A DNA stretch of 64,000 nucleotides from Corythucha ciliata (GCA_038030265.1 CM075941.1:20708001-20772000); one strand, 5' to 3'. Counted from the stretch's first letter, positions 21,967 to 34,649 are shown. Program-made: numbers and translations. The notes: a model not told the origin generated them from the sequence alone.

Positions 21967-24900
21967 TTAATTTGTCTTTTTCGGTTTTTTATTCCGTTTC
22001 CCTAGAATTCTCATCAAATTCTTCGACATGAAATAGGGCTTTTCCGCTGAGCCGTCATTTCGTTCACAGTCTTCAACTGAAACAAAAGCAAAACATAATT
22101 GATTATCTTACATGACCGCATTTTCTCGATTTTAGTAGGAATGAGCAGTTTTTTTTCGCTGCTATTCAGCTGCGAATTAACGCTTTCTCTAAATATTAGC
22201 CGCGAATTGGCGCTCTTCATCTAAATACTAAACGTGATATCCCGAATCAGCACTTTCTTCAAGTTTAGCCACGAATGACCGGCTTACCAAATTCTTGACC
22301 TGAATTAGCACCTTTTTCAAACTTATAGCGAATGGCTATATCGACTGCAAAGACCACATTATCAACATTTTTTTTTTTTTAATGAACACTTTATCTTAAT
22401 TTTAGACGTCAATTAACGCTTTTTCTTAATTTCAGTCGCAAATTAGCGTTTGTTTTCGCAATTAGCCGAGTAAAGCACTTTTTCTAAATGCTAGCTGCGA
22501 ATGAGCGGGTATTCTACTTTTCTCTCACTTATCCCCTAATATAAACGCTTTTACTCATTCTTAGCTGCGAATGAGCATATTTTATCCAACTGAAACATGA
22601 ATTTTCTCGCGACTTGCGGGTGAAGTATACCATTTATATTCCACGTAGAAGGAGTAAAGTTGTTTTTTACTGCCCTCAAAAATCACACTGAGTAAATAAC
22701 AACTTTACTCATTCGTGGCCGAGCAAGAAAGCAAGAAATGGTTGTTGCTCTTGTTTGACCGGTAGAGCGCAGCAGTGCCTCTTCTAGCAATGGGATTCTC
22801 ACCAGTTCACGAAACCTTCAACACATCAAACATCACAACATCAAACATCAACACTTTTCCTTGTCAAACTACTGTTTTTATTTTATTGTGAAGCGAGCTC
22901 CGCCGCGAGAAAAATAGCATGCACAACTCGTGATAAAAGTGTATTTCCTTGCTCGTAGTATTGTAAGCACTCGTGTAAGCGGCTCGTGCTTACAAACTAA
23001 AACTCGCAAGTAAATTCACATTTTACTCACTCGTTGTACAATATACTATAGCATATGTTCACAAAATAGTTCAAATTATCTCGATTTTATCCACGAATTA
23101 GCTATTTTTCTCAATTTTAGTCGCGAATTGGGCTTATTTTCAATCTCAACAACGAAATTATCGTTTATTTGTAAATTCAGTCAAAAATTAGTAGGTACTT
23201 TTTCTCATTCAGCCACGAGCTCACACTTTCTCTCAATTCTTGTTGCGAATGAGCACTTTTTCTCAATTTTAGTTGTACTGGCGCTTTTTCTCAATTCCAG
23301 AAACAAAATTATTGCTCCTTTTTTCCATTTTAAAAACGAATTCAGCGCTTTTCTTCAAGTTTAGTAGCGAATAAATAAACACGGTTTACTTCCATGAGTT
23401 CCATGTTTTGTCAATTATGTGCAATATGTGCATTAGCGCTTTTTCTTGATTACAGCCGCTAATCAGCTGTTATTACCTCAACTTTAGCCGCGAATTCAAC
23501 AATTTTTCTCAATTCTATTAACGAATGAGCATCTTTTCTCAATTTTAAACGTGAATAAGCGTTTTTCTTCATTTTTGGGCGTGAATTAACTCTTATTTTC
23601 TCAATGTTATCCACAAATTCCCGTTTTGTTCTCCATTTTAGCTGCGCAAGAGCACTTTTCCCCACTTGAGCCGGAATTTATCGCTTATTTACTCATGTAC
23701 ACTACACTCATACACACCGTCACCGTGAGTACTTATTGACTCAATTTCAGCCACGACTTGACCGCTTTTTCTGAATTATACTTGCTGATGGGCGGGTTTT
23801 CTCATATTTTTCCGCGGATTGACGCGGACATATTAATCAACAAACAGCAACACATTATCAACACAAACAAATTATATCGATTTTATCCACGAGTTAGCGA
23901 TTTTTCTCAATTTTAGCTGCGAATGATCACTTTTTCTCAATTTTAGAGAATTTGCGCTTTTCCCCAATTTTGGTTACATTATTATCGCTTAGTTTTGTAT
24001 TTCAATTACGAATTCAGCGTTTTTTTTTTGTTTTTTTCCCCAATTTTAGTTGCGAATAAACATTCTTTACTTTCATGTTTTAACAATTTTTCATGTGTAT
24101 TAATAGCACTTTTTCTTATTGACAAACGCAAATTAGCTCCTATTTCCACAATTTTAGTCGAGAATTCAGCACATTTTCAGCGATTTTAGCCACGAATTCA
24201 GCGATTTTTCTGCATTTTAGCTGCGTTTGAGCGGTTTTTCGGAATTGACTTACAGCCGCGAATTATCGATTTTCTAAAACAATGTTATTCGCGAACTAGC
24301 ACTTTTTCTCCATTTTAACGCATCATTAGCATTTTGTTCATTTAAGGCGTGAAAATTAGCACTTTCAAGTTTTAGCCGCAAACTAGCGCTTATTTTCCAA
24401 TTTCAGCCACGAATTCAGGGTGTTTTTTTTAATTTGAGCTGCGAATGAACACTTTTTATCAATTTCAAACATGAGTAGCCCTTCTTTTACAATTTGTTTT
24501 CCTCAATTCGGCCATTTTTCTTAATATTAGCTGGGACTGAGCATTTTAAAAATCAATTTTAGATGTTTATTTCCGGATTTTAGAATGGGTCAACACCGCG
24601 ACATTGGCTTGTAGTGAGACAATCCAGCGAAATCGGGCACTTAGAAAAAAAGTTGGGGGATCAAGACCCTAAAGTCGCATTGTCGCGGATGTTTTCAATC
24701 ATGCAACTTCCTATTTCCTGAGTATTCGTCAGGCTCTGGGCTGTGCTTAGGCCGGCCACGAAAAAGGCCCCAAAGCTTGCAATTTTGCTTAAAGTAAAGC
24801 CCTCAAGTTGCAATTTTACTTAATTCAACATCTGGAGACCCTAAACATTTAATTTCACAGGTATTCAGTCAGGAAACTTGTAAAATTGCTCAAATTAGGA

Positions 24901-27900
24901 ACCAAATTCGCAAACTAGCAAGTATCGATCTTAGACTCGAAGTATCGAACTAGAAGTATCGAGAGCGTCCAGCCCTGCAGGGTCTGCGACCCCTAAAAAA
25001 ATGGTCCTTAAACTAGCAACTTTGCTGAAATTACTACCTAAAAATGGCTATTTCTCCAAAATTATGCTTGGAAACATCCAATTTCCAAGCTGTATTTGCC
25101 TCAAAAATGTAGCAATTTTGTCGGGGTACGGCGCGTATGGGCCTCGTCAGTCAGCCCACGGCCACGCGGTCTGCCGTGGCCGGCTAGTTTTGGGTCCGAT
25201 CCCTAAAAAAAAAGTCAAACTTGCAATTTCACGCATGTTTTAGCACCAAAACTTGCAATTTCTCCGAAATTAAGACCCGCAACTTGCAATTTCGCTTAAA
25301 TCAAGACCTGGGAGGTTGTAGTAGAAAAGTTAAGCACGTGTGATACGAGATGAGAATGAATTTCACAGCCATGTGTTGTGACAAATATGTTTATGAAAGA
25401 TGTTGTCTTCACACGTGTTTATTTTATTTTACAACCAGAACCGGTTTTCTGCCTACTTTGAGGCCATCCTCAGTGGTTCTATCTTGAAGAAGCTTTTGAG
25501 TGCAGAGCACTTCGTCCGATTTTTAACGTCAATTGACCGGACGAAGTGCTCTTTAAGGTAGAACCACTGAGGATGGCCTCAAAGTAGGCAGAAAACCGGT
25601 TGTGGTTGTAAAATAAAATAAACACGCGTGGAGACAACATCTTTCATAAACATATTTGTCACAACGCAAACCACACGATCTCGCCGTCAAGAAATGTAAC
25701 CATGTGTTCGTAAATTTTAGCTGTTAAAGTCAATCTCATCTCGTCTCACACGAGTTTCACTTTCCTATTACAAACCCCCTGAAATTTGCATTTTCGCATG
25801 AATTAAGACCCAAAACTTCAAATTTTGTGGGTAATCGGTGGGGGCCCACCGCTACAGAAATGGTCTCAAAACTGCAATTTTGCTTCAATTAAGACCTCAA
25901 ACTTGCAAAGTCATTTAATTGCAATTGAAAATGAATAGGCGACGGGCATCTTTTGTTTGGCATCCAAGTTTTCTCGAACATGAGCATGCCCAGGGTTGAC
26001 GTTTGACGTCCACTAAAAACAAAAGAAATTAGAACGTGAAACTCGCAATATCATGAATATTTAAGCAAGGAAACTTCCAATTTTACGGGCCTACGAAATG
26101 TTGCAACTTTGCGGCTATTCGTCAGACTTTTAGATCTGTCACTAGCCACTTCCGGTACCACCAGGAAAAAAAAAAACTACAATTTCGCTGAAATAAAGAC
26201 GAGGAACAAGCAATATCACGAATATTCAGCCAGTAAAATTCCAATTTCGCGGATGTTTGCCTTCAGAATGTTGCAATTTTGCGGCCATTTGTCAGAAGGT
26301 TTTAGGCACTATCGCGGAGAAACTAACAACTCTGGAGATTTTCAGCTCCGAGAGATGTAATTTCATGGCTATTTGTCTTCTTGGGTATATCAATCGAGGA
26401 TTTGGATCTTGTTTCTTAAAAACTAAGGAAAAATGTAACGATTTGAAACTTACGGAAGCAAAGGAATAATGTATCCACAGCCATGGAGTACACGCCGAAA
26501 AATATATCAGCGATAATGTAGGAACCCAAACCGACCAGTACCAAGGGCACTGTAGCTTCGTAGTTTAGACGAAGTCGATTGTTACGGAAGAACAGATAAT
26601 AGGAGGCCGTGACCATGACGCCGGTGATCACGAGTTTCCCCATAAAAAATATAAAATCTGTAACCTAGAGAGGATGGGGAGGCGTAAAAATTCGACTATA
26701 AAAGCAGAACAAAAAACGCTTTTTACCTTGTCCAGCACGAAAACGCGGACAGCGTTACGCATCAATAGATTAAAAGCGTCGCGAGCCGAAACGCAAAAGT
26801 TCTTGCCGTGAACTGCGCACATGATGTAGGCGTTTCTGCTGACGAACTGAAGGAATTTCTCGAGACACCAGAAAAAACAGCGGAGACAACAGAAAATGGC
26901 TTTGGTAATACTGTTGTCGTATTTTTTGACTTTCTTTTGTACGTATTCAATTGTGGCTCGGATGAACGAACAAATAGCGATAATGAGCGAGCCAAAGGCC
27001 ACCGTCCCAAGGTTGTACCTAGTTTGAAAAAGAAAAAAAGTTTCATTCGAACCAAAAAAAAAAAGTGTCACAAAACACTCACCGCAAAGCTCGCCCCGTA
27101 GATGAAGTTACCGCAAAAAATGGAACTTTTTTCTTGTTGAACGTCCAATACCATTGGGCAAATGTGCCCGCAAGTATCATATCTGACAGACCGCAAACAA
27201 ACCAGTAGGCCCAGAATAGACCGAAAATGTTTATTATCTGGAAATAGACGACCTCGGTAGGCGACTGTTTCCTAAAGAAGTGACATCCTCCCGTGGTACA
27301 GGCCGTCCCTGTTGTTTTATTTGAGCAGAGTCTGTCAAAAAGTTGAGGCTCACAAGAATTGCCATTTTTCAAGCCCTGTTTACAAAATGTGCGTGAACAA
27401 AAGACGTTGTTTGAAGTCCTAAAAAAATTAACGATATTACTTGGTACACCCCAGTACACACGCATGTTCCATCATCCATGCCACGAGCCCGAAACGTTTG
27501 TTTCCCAACAGACGAGAGAATGAACCAAACAAATATCACCCATACGATCACCCCAACGTGTAAAATCCATGGAATCAGTGGGAAGAACAGCGACGCTATC
27601 ACGTTGCTCACAGCCCTATAAAATAAAAATTGAAGGCCGTCAAAATGAATAATTATGATAATTAAGCTAAAACAAGTTACCCCAACTCACTTGCTTCCTT
27701 CCTCTATTAAAGTGACTGCGACTTGAATTCGTTTCCTTAGGAAAATAACGACGAGGAAAGCTATAAGCGATAGTACTCCCAAAGTGATGGTCATGGTGAG
27801 CCATAGACCCGGAGAATTTCCAAGTTCTTCTAGTTGACCCTGGATCATCGAACTGTTGACTTCGTCAGGGCCATAATCTCTTAAATAGGTGTAACGTTTG

Positions 27901-30900
27901 AAACTAAAAAATGCGGCTGAAAGGCCAGTATGTTAAGTTGATGGTTCTCCTATAGCCCAAATGGCACTTGAGCTCCGTACCGGTGATGGCCAAAGCGATG
28001 ACTCCCAACAGTGAGAACCAGGTCATGATACCAGCAATCCATCGCAGGAGAGATATGTAAAAAAGGCTGAAGAGGATGGCGATTACAAGGGCAACGATGA
28101 TCGAGCGCCAGGAATTCATCAAGTCATCGACGACTTTAGTGGTGAACTGCATAAAATGGGTGACATGCGTAATAAGATCAGTTATACTGGATATTAAGAC
28201 GAAATTAGCTGGGGAAGAGTTGAATGCGGCTCATGCGCAATGTGTGTGGATAGCGTGGCAATAGGAAACCGAGTGATAAATTGGGTAATGTAGCAACGAT
28301 TTTACGAAAGACACATTTGCGACAGTCAAATTTTTTCGAGGAATAAAAACCTCCCAAGGTCAGGAAATCTGGGCGAATTTCAGAATAGCCCCCGCAGATT
28401 CACGTGCACTATTCCACGAGAATTTCCGGTAATCCGCGGTTGAAATTGAGAAATCGCACGTATTCGCGGTTTCGCGAAGCAAAGACCAGGTCAAAATTAA
28501 GAAAAGCCGCTAACTCTCGTTTCCTGGCGACCTTTTCACAGCTAAAATTGAGTTAGCTGGCTCGTTCACAGTCTTTATTATAATTAATACTTCCATTATA
28601 ATTAAACAAACCAATTTTAGCCGTGAATTAGCGCAGTTTCTCAACTTCAACCGCGAATTGGCGTTTTCTTTCAAAGTAAGAATTTGAGAATTTCTCAGCT
28701 CTACAGTTAACGAGCTCTTTCACTCAATTTCAGCAGTGAGAAGGAGGTCTTCACAAACCGTGAATTTTTCTTTTCTTAATTCTGGGTCTGGACTTCGCAT
28801 TGCGAAACAGCGAATTGGTGCGCGTTTCCAAGTTTAGCAGTGAATTAGCGCTGTTTATCAACTTCAACCAAGAATTGGCGTATTCCTTCAATGTTAGCCT
28901 CAAATGAGCCCTTTGTCTGAATTTCTCAATTCTAGGTGCAAATGAGCGCTATTTCTCAATTCTAGGCATAAACTGACGTTTTTCTTATATTTTATCCGCA
29001 AATGAGTGTTTTTGTCAATTCTACAGTGAGAAAAGCGCAGAATTCGTGGTTAAAATTGGAAAATAAGCGATAATTTCGTTGGTGATTGGTTTCATCAATC
29101 TTTATTTTATAATCCACTAAAAATAAAAGTGGATTGGAGTTAATTGTTGATTGGTTTCAACTACAAAATTATCGGTTATTTTCAAATTTTAACCGCGAAT
29201 TCTGCGCTTTTTTTTCAGTTTTAACCACGAACCACGGCGAAAAAACACTTTTTAGGACACTAGAGTTGTACGTACCAATTTTACGAAATGCACCAGCACT
29301 TTGTTTAATTACAGTCAAACATACAAAACCTTACCACGATTATCAGTCAATTATAGCCAATAATTTGGTACTTTAAGCGTTTTTGCCAATTTTAGCAGCG
29401 AATCCAGCGTTTTTTCTCAATTTCAGGTGTTATTGAGCGGATTTTCTCTCATTTATCTACGAATGAACGCTTTTACTTAATCTTAGGCACTAATGAGGTC
29501 TTTTTATCAATTTCGGGCGTGAATGGGTTTTTTCTTGATTTCAGCCGAAAAATGAGCGCTTTTCCTCATTCAGTTACGTACGAGCTAATCGCTTTTTCTA
29601 TATTCTAGCTGCTAATTGGCGGGCTCGGTCTTTTAGGCTGCGCATGAGCAACTTTTCTCAATATTAGGCCCAAATTCATAGTCGACCCTTGAGGAAAATA
29701 TTACCTTGAGGGAGTTCAAATCAGTTATTCTAATTTGTGAAACATCTGTTTTGAATCGAGTCGAGGAAATATTTTCCTCAAGGGACGACCATAAATTTGG
29801 GCCATAGGCATTAACTGGAACATTCTCTCAGTTTCATCAATAAAATTATCGCTTGTTTTCCAATTTTAGCGGTAATTCAGCGCTCTCTCGCCATTTTATT
29901 ATTAATTCCATATGTCTAGTAATAAGTTCATAAGATTAGCGTCGAGAATCCAGTGCTTTTTCCCAATTTCGCCGCGAATTCAACAAATTTTATTCAGCGC
30001 TTTATTTCAATTTTAGCTGTGATTGAGCGGTATTTCTCACATTCGTCCGCTAATTAACGCTTTTACTGAATCTTAACGCTTCTACTGAATGTACTTATGA
30101 ACACTTTTTCTCCATTTCAGACTTAAAATAGCGTTGCTCGCTGTTTCAGGTGCAAACTAGCGCTTATTTTCTAATCACAGCCGCGAACGAACGCTTTTCT
30201 CATATTTTAACCACGAATTAGCCATTTTTCACAATTTTAGCCTCGAATCAGCGCTTTTTTTTACATTTTAGCCGCGAATAACTATTTTTATCAATTTTAG
30301 CCCTGAATTATCTTTTACCGAATCGCTGGGAATGAGCGCGTTTTATTATTTTACCTGCGAATTCAATTTTAGCAGGAATTTTGCGTTTCGAGAAACCGGG
30401 AGTTTGGGAGGGGGGTGGTGGTGGAATAATTGTAGCCACGAATGATCGTTATTCTCAATTTTTTATCTCTACATAATTTGAACTTTATCTTAATTACAGG
30501 ACTGTGAATGAGCCCTTTTTCATAGAATTGAATCACGGATTAGTGCTTTTTCAATTTTGGCCCCAAATAGGCGCTTTTATCAATGAAGCCCTGAATTAGC
30601 ACTTTCTCTCAATTTTAGCTACGAAAAAGCTATTTTTATCAAATTTTAGCCGCGAATAACCGCTTTTATCAATTTCAGCCCTGAATTAGCACTTTTATCT
30701 AGTTCTAGCTTTTTATCATTTTTATCGGGGTTATCACTTTATTCAATTTTAGCCGCGAATTTGCGATTTCTCAGTTGTAGCCGCGCATTACCAGTTTTCT
30801 CAATTTTAGCTCAAATTTGAATTTTCTCTTGATTTTTGCTACGAATGAGCCCTTTATAACTTAACTTGAGTCGCGAAATAGGGTTTTTTTAATTTTGGCC

Positions 30901-33900
30901 ACAAATGACCGCTTTTCTCAATTTAGCCCTGAATTAGCACATTTTTTTCATTTTAACCTCCAATTAGCTCGTTTTTCAATTTATTTTACTAATGAGTGTT
31001 TTAGTCAATTATTGTAGCCCTGAACTAGCTCATTCTTTCAATTTTTGCAGCGAAAAACCGATTTTCATCACATATTAGCCGCGAATTCGCTCTTTTTCAA
31101 ATTTTATCCGCGAACAACCACTTTTATTAATTTTAGCCCGGAATTATCACTTTTTCTAATTCACCTGCGAATGAGCGGATTTTAACTCTTCATTCAGTTT
31201 CATCCAATTCAATTTCAGCCGCGAACTGGTGTTTTCCCAGTAGAAGCCGCGAATAAGCGTTCTTCTCAATTTTAGCGCTAATTAGAACTTTATTTCAATT
31301 TTAGCAGCGAATGTTCTTTTTTTTTTAATTTCTGTACGAGCGAATTTTAGTCGCGAATAGCAGTTTTATTTGTTTTCAGCCATGGTTAAAAGCTTTTTCT
31401 CAACGCTTAGTCTCGTACTTGCCCTAAAACAGCACACGAGCTGCTGCTTCTCAATTTAAGCCGCATTAGCATCTACGCTTCTAAAGAAACTGGATATTAA
31501 CGTATTTTCTCCATTTTATACTCGAAGTGGCCTGCATAAGTCACGAATTCCTAGTTTTCTCAATTTCAGTAGTGAAATAGTCTACAGAATGGCAAATAGC
31601 GCTTTTTAATTCCATATTGTACCCGCGAAGTTGCCTTCAGATACCATAAATTGATGTATTTTTCATAATTTCAGCGCCAAATGAGTAATTTTCCAAACTT
31701 TTAGCCGCTTAAGGACCTGCAGAAAGTGGGCATTGACGCTTTTTCTCAATTTCAGAAAGAGCACAGCCCCAAGCGTGCACTGGGGAAAAAAACATATTGT
31801 TTTGAAAGTTTGACCCCCACCAATTAAAATTATTGTATTCATCAAGTCTTCAAGACTCATATTTTGTCTCTTTCCAACGCATTGTATTCCGTAAAATCGA
31901 TGCTACAAGACCCGATTTGGCGATTTATTACTTGATTCAGTATCGCCAGCCAATCCACAGACACTCTCTACGTTTTTAGACTAACGTCTGGGTCAACATC
32001 AACAACTTGGAACCATTGAATACGTAATAAACGATTCAAATAATCAGTTTGAATTTAAAGGCAATTGGCGTGGAGTTTGCGAGCCAGAATTGGGGCTTGG
32101 GGAGGCTCGGGGTTCCAATAATAATTAAATAACATTGGAATAAACCGTATAGGCATCGCCATTCAATATCCACCACCTTTTTATGGTTTTATTTACAGTG
32201 AAGCTCATTCCCCTTACTTCAGGCGATTTATTGTTAATAAAGCTCTTAATTACACCCTCCTCCAACTAGTTTACCACCGAAAATGTACCTCTTCAAACGA
32301 TGATATTACAATGAGATTGGAATCTTTCAACATTCGTAAAACAGCCTGAGCATCCGTGCGATTTTGTTGACTAATTACTACATCATAGCCGGGACTAGCA
32401 AGGCATCGATTTTGAACTGTAACATTCGATTAAAAAGAAAAAAAATGTGCGATTTCATGCAAGTACGAAAACATTCTCTTGAGCTTGTCAAAACGCTCAA
32501 CCCTTTCCTTCACCACTAATTTCTACCAAGATCCAAGTGCTCAACTTTTCAAAGGAATAAAAATAAATACAGAAAAAAAGGCTTGTACAACATGCTGAAT
32601 CAGTACTGAGTGTTTCATGCCTTATCCTTTGATTTTGGTTGTTTTTTTATACCTCGTGAATTTTATCCCCTTCGGGATAGTTTTTTACCCATCCTCGGAG
32701 GACAAACGTTAACGTGGACAAGCCATCTTTTATGGATTTCCATTTTAATTCAGTTGAATTTCCAATTAAGCCAATGCATCGATCATAAACTGTCGGGACA
32801 CGTTTGAATTGTGTATCACACATTTTTTCCCCTCGTTTCTTTCTTCTTTAATTATTTTGCCATGGTGTAATTAAAAAGTTTATAGAATTACCTGGTTGAC
32901 TAGCAACGTACCAGTCGGCACATGACTCTTCTTTGACAGCCGCATCGAGTCGCTTTACTGAGTTGATGGAGCGTCGCGTACTTTCATCTATGCAAATTAA
33001 TTTCTTCTGGACTTCTTCTTCATTGAAAGGTTTGAGGCCCTGCCGGTAGGGAAGGGAAAACCAGTTTTCGGTGGGGCATCCGGTTTGACAAATCTGGAAA
33101 TTGAAAAGAGTGTTAAAGAGAAGAATTATCAACTTTAGGGGCATTGTTTTATTAACTTGGGGTGTATCACAGCCATTTAGTAGAGTCTTAGGGTTGGCGC
33201 ACTTGGTGAGGTCGAAGAAAAACAAATAAGGTCTATCCAAGACTTCGGAATCGCGCCCGCAACGTCGCCCTCGCGAATCTGTTGCCATGAACAAAGAGTT
33301 TGGGTCCCCTTTGGCCCAGCCTATAAAGTCCAAACAAAACAAAAATTGTTTCCAATTGAAATGTTTTGAGAAACCGCATTCTTTAAAACTTTACCGTAAA
33401 AAGCGATGGCCACCCATGCTCCCAGGAAGACGATAAAAATCAGTAAAAACAATACGTCCGTACACGAGCGATTTCGTCTCGGACCCTCGAAAGATGGATC
33501 GTATTTAAGAGGATGCCCTGTTAAAACAGATAAAAGGCGAAGCACATTTTGTTTCAATCATTTTTTTAAAAACACGATAGAACAGGAAGCATGCCATAAC
33601 GTCTCGTTTTACTAAACGAGAGACGTACGTCGTGCAAAGAGCCGCCCACACTCTCCGCTTTATTTGAACAATACTCTTCACATTACGTAACAAGAGGCAA
33701 AAGCTGGGCTTCCGACGACTCATCGTCAATTCAGGCCAAGTAAATCAGATGAAAAAATTAAAAAATAATAAATGTTTCACAAATTCCACGTTTTGGAAAA
33801 ACGTCGTTTCCCCGGATAACACCGTCGTTATTTGCTGTTGCAATGTGAGTGTATAAATAAGAAATGATTTGTTCTTGACAGTAACTTCTTGAGTATACCT

Positions 33901-34082
33901 TTCAATAGTTTTGTAACCGTTTGATTAGACCGCCTTCTAAGCCGCCGACGACGACTACCAGCCTGTTTCTTTCTAGGACTTTTATACCCGGCCTCTTCGT
34001 GTTTGCTACGACTTTCATTCGACGATGAAGAGTCGGGGTAGTAACCAGATTTGGAATATTCACTTTCTGACTGTTCGCTCAT
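21967..34082 (-). CDS. choline transporter-like protein (SLC44/CTL family), complete gene
   Basis: Exons: 34082-33899, 33517-33395, 33320-33157, 33093-32892, then alternatively 32789-32653 or 32416-32289, 28146-27981, 27916-27691, 27615 to about 27448, 27418-27083, 27018-26727, 26664-26454 and 22076-21967. All phases fit; the protein is about 772 or 769 aa, near the family size (~700). ATG is at 34082. Domains: Ser/Arg-rich cytosolic N-terminus (1-61); the diagnostic PLKYDPSFEGP and RSCTD before TM1 (~75-100); large extracellular loop with Cys and CADWYVASQP (~110-270); then multiple membrane segments with FLRKRIQVA, RYNLGTVAFGSLI, FWCLEKFLQFVSRNAYI and SVYSMAVDTLFLCF-like blocks; C-terminus LEDCERNDGSAEKPYFMS. 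SLC44 proteins are plasma-membrane and mitochondrial choline/ethanolamine transporters (family knowledge). Introns are 60-110 nt except 381 bp after exon 1, about 4.1 kb before 28146 and 4.4 kb before 22076, both large ones filled with degenerate repeats. Confidence 0.93.
22130..24570 (+). repeat. degenerate ~30-bp repeat array, family A, in the last CTL intron
   Basis: Repeated units of about 28-32 bp with approximate consensus GCCGCGAATTAGCGC then TTTTTCTCAATTTTA. Examples occur near 22420, 23100, 23890 and 24170. Drift is heavy but the order of GC-rich core, T-run and CTCAATTTTA is kept. Interrupted at about 22600-23040 by unrelated DNA. The array lies antisense in the 4.4-kb last intron of the CTL gene. 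Confidence 0.85.
24740..26440. repeat. degenerate ~35-bp repeat array, family B
   Basis: Repeated phrases AAACTTGCAATTTTGCTTAAAT and TTAAGACC(T/C) in two blocks, about 24740-25310 and 25775-26440, separated by the long palindrome 25312-25777. Spacing is roughly 33-38 bp with drift. It is contained in the last CTL intron next to family A. Confidence 0.75.
25312..25777. mobile_element. long palindrome with Penelope-like tail motif
   Basis: Arms of about 220 bp: GGGAGGTTGTAGTAGAAAAG (left) pairs with CTATTACAAACCCC (right); GACAAATATGTTTATGAAAG, GAGGCCATCCTCAGTGGTTC and GCACTTCGTCCG all have inverted partners; the centre is near 25535. The phrase GAGGATGGCCTCAAAGTAGG followed by AAACCGGTT and AAATAAA resembles the 3' tail of Penelope-like elements, and a similar phrase (AATGGCCTCGAAGGTCGAAA) follows the GIY-YIG ORF at 60.1 kb. 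Interpretation as two head-to-head tails is inference. Confidence 0.7.
28430..31760 (+). repeat. degenerate ~30-bp repeat array, family A, in the large CTL intron
   Basis: About 100 units on the plus strand, clearest at 30160-30310, where successive units GCCGCGAA..., CCACGAATTAG..., GCCTCGAATCAG... and GCCGCGAATAAC... each end in T-run + CAATTTTA and are 29-31 bp long. The first 150 bp includes some minus-oriented units. It fills most of the 4.1-kb intron between the alternative exons and the exon at 28146. A MITE (29667-29803) is inserted in it. Confidence 0.85.
29667..29803. mobile_element. hairpin MITE inserted in family A array
   Basis: GGCCCAAATTCATAGTCGAC at the left is matched by inverted GACCATAAATTTGGGCC at the right, with AGGAAAATATT arms pairing further in. 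Flanks are TTA and ATA, an imperfect TWA duplication. It is inserted into the repeat array of the CTL intron, so it is younger than that part of the array. Confidence 0.8.
32289..32416 (-). CDS. CTL alternative exon 5b
   Basis: 128 nt, also phase 1 in and phase 0 out (donor GAG/GTACAT). It encodes VQNRCLASPGYDVVISQ and ends LIVISSFEE. It shares VxxRC with exon 5a but the rest differs. Its acceptor has a stronger pyrimidine tract (TTTTTTTTCTTTTTAATC...ACAG). Using both exons together would break phase (5a leaves in phase 0, 5b needs phase 1 entry), which supports mutually exclusive use. Confidence 0.8.
32653..32789 (-). CDS. CTL alternative exon 5a
   Basis: 137 nt, entered in phase 1 from the exon ending 32892 (...SQPG/V) and left in phase 0 with donor GAG/GTATAA. 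It encodes VYDRCIGLIGNSTELKW and ends PEGDKIHE. The Val-x-x-Arg-Cys start matches the conserved extracellular segment that follows CADWYVASQP in SLC44 proteins. Its acceptor has a weak pyrimidine tract. The neighbouring exon 5b has the same start, phase and position, so only one of the two is expected per transcript. Confidence 0.75.
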
Positions 34083-34649
34083 TTAATTTTGTTGTTGTGC
34101 AAATTTTTTCACGTAAAAAAAAACATGGACGTTCCTACATCTTATGAAAACAAGTCGGGGGGCTGTTTTTCATTTTAACGGAAAGCAGGGGCGGGAAGAT
34201 GGTTACAAAGGAAAACAAAGCGGCAGAATTGCTCTCTGTAGCGGTGAATATAATGAGTCAACCTCTGTAAACGAGGCTAAAAGAATTCTTGGATCGCATA
34301 TTAATACTTTGTTTTTTCTGTCCTCTAATAATGCTATTCCTCTCACAATGAGCCACGCTTCTTTCTTATGGCAATTTAGAGTTGCGGGGAATATTTTTAG
34401 ACACTTTATGAAATTTAAAACAGCCATTTAGGCTCAACTATCTGCAGAGCCAAGACACAAATGGTGTGAGTAGTGTAGCAGGTAAATTCATGAATACAAT
34501 ACGAGATTATAGTAGGTGGTTATTTAACGACAAAAGCGAGAAAGCGACTGTTTCCGCGCGATTAAATACATTTCAAGGCGACTTTCTGCACTCAGGCGGG
34601 TTAAGTGATGAATTAATGATGTCCAAGGGTTCAGGAAAAATTCCACAAT

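Noticed and set aside
26341..26431. Possible last CTL exon right after a 31-nt intron (frame starting LFKKQDPNP)
   Set aside because: The exon at 22076-21967 fits in phase and carries the conserved C-terminal block (LEDCERNDGSAEKPYF); the nearer candidate lies in family B repeat and has no similarity.
31663..31860. Candidate extra CTL exon in the large intron
   Set aside because: No Val-x-x-Arg-Cys start, no proper acceptor in phase; partly family A repeat.
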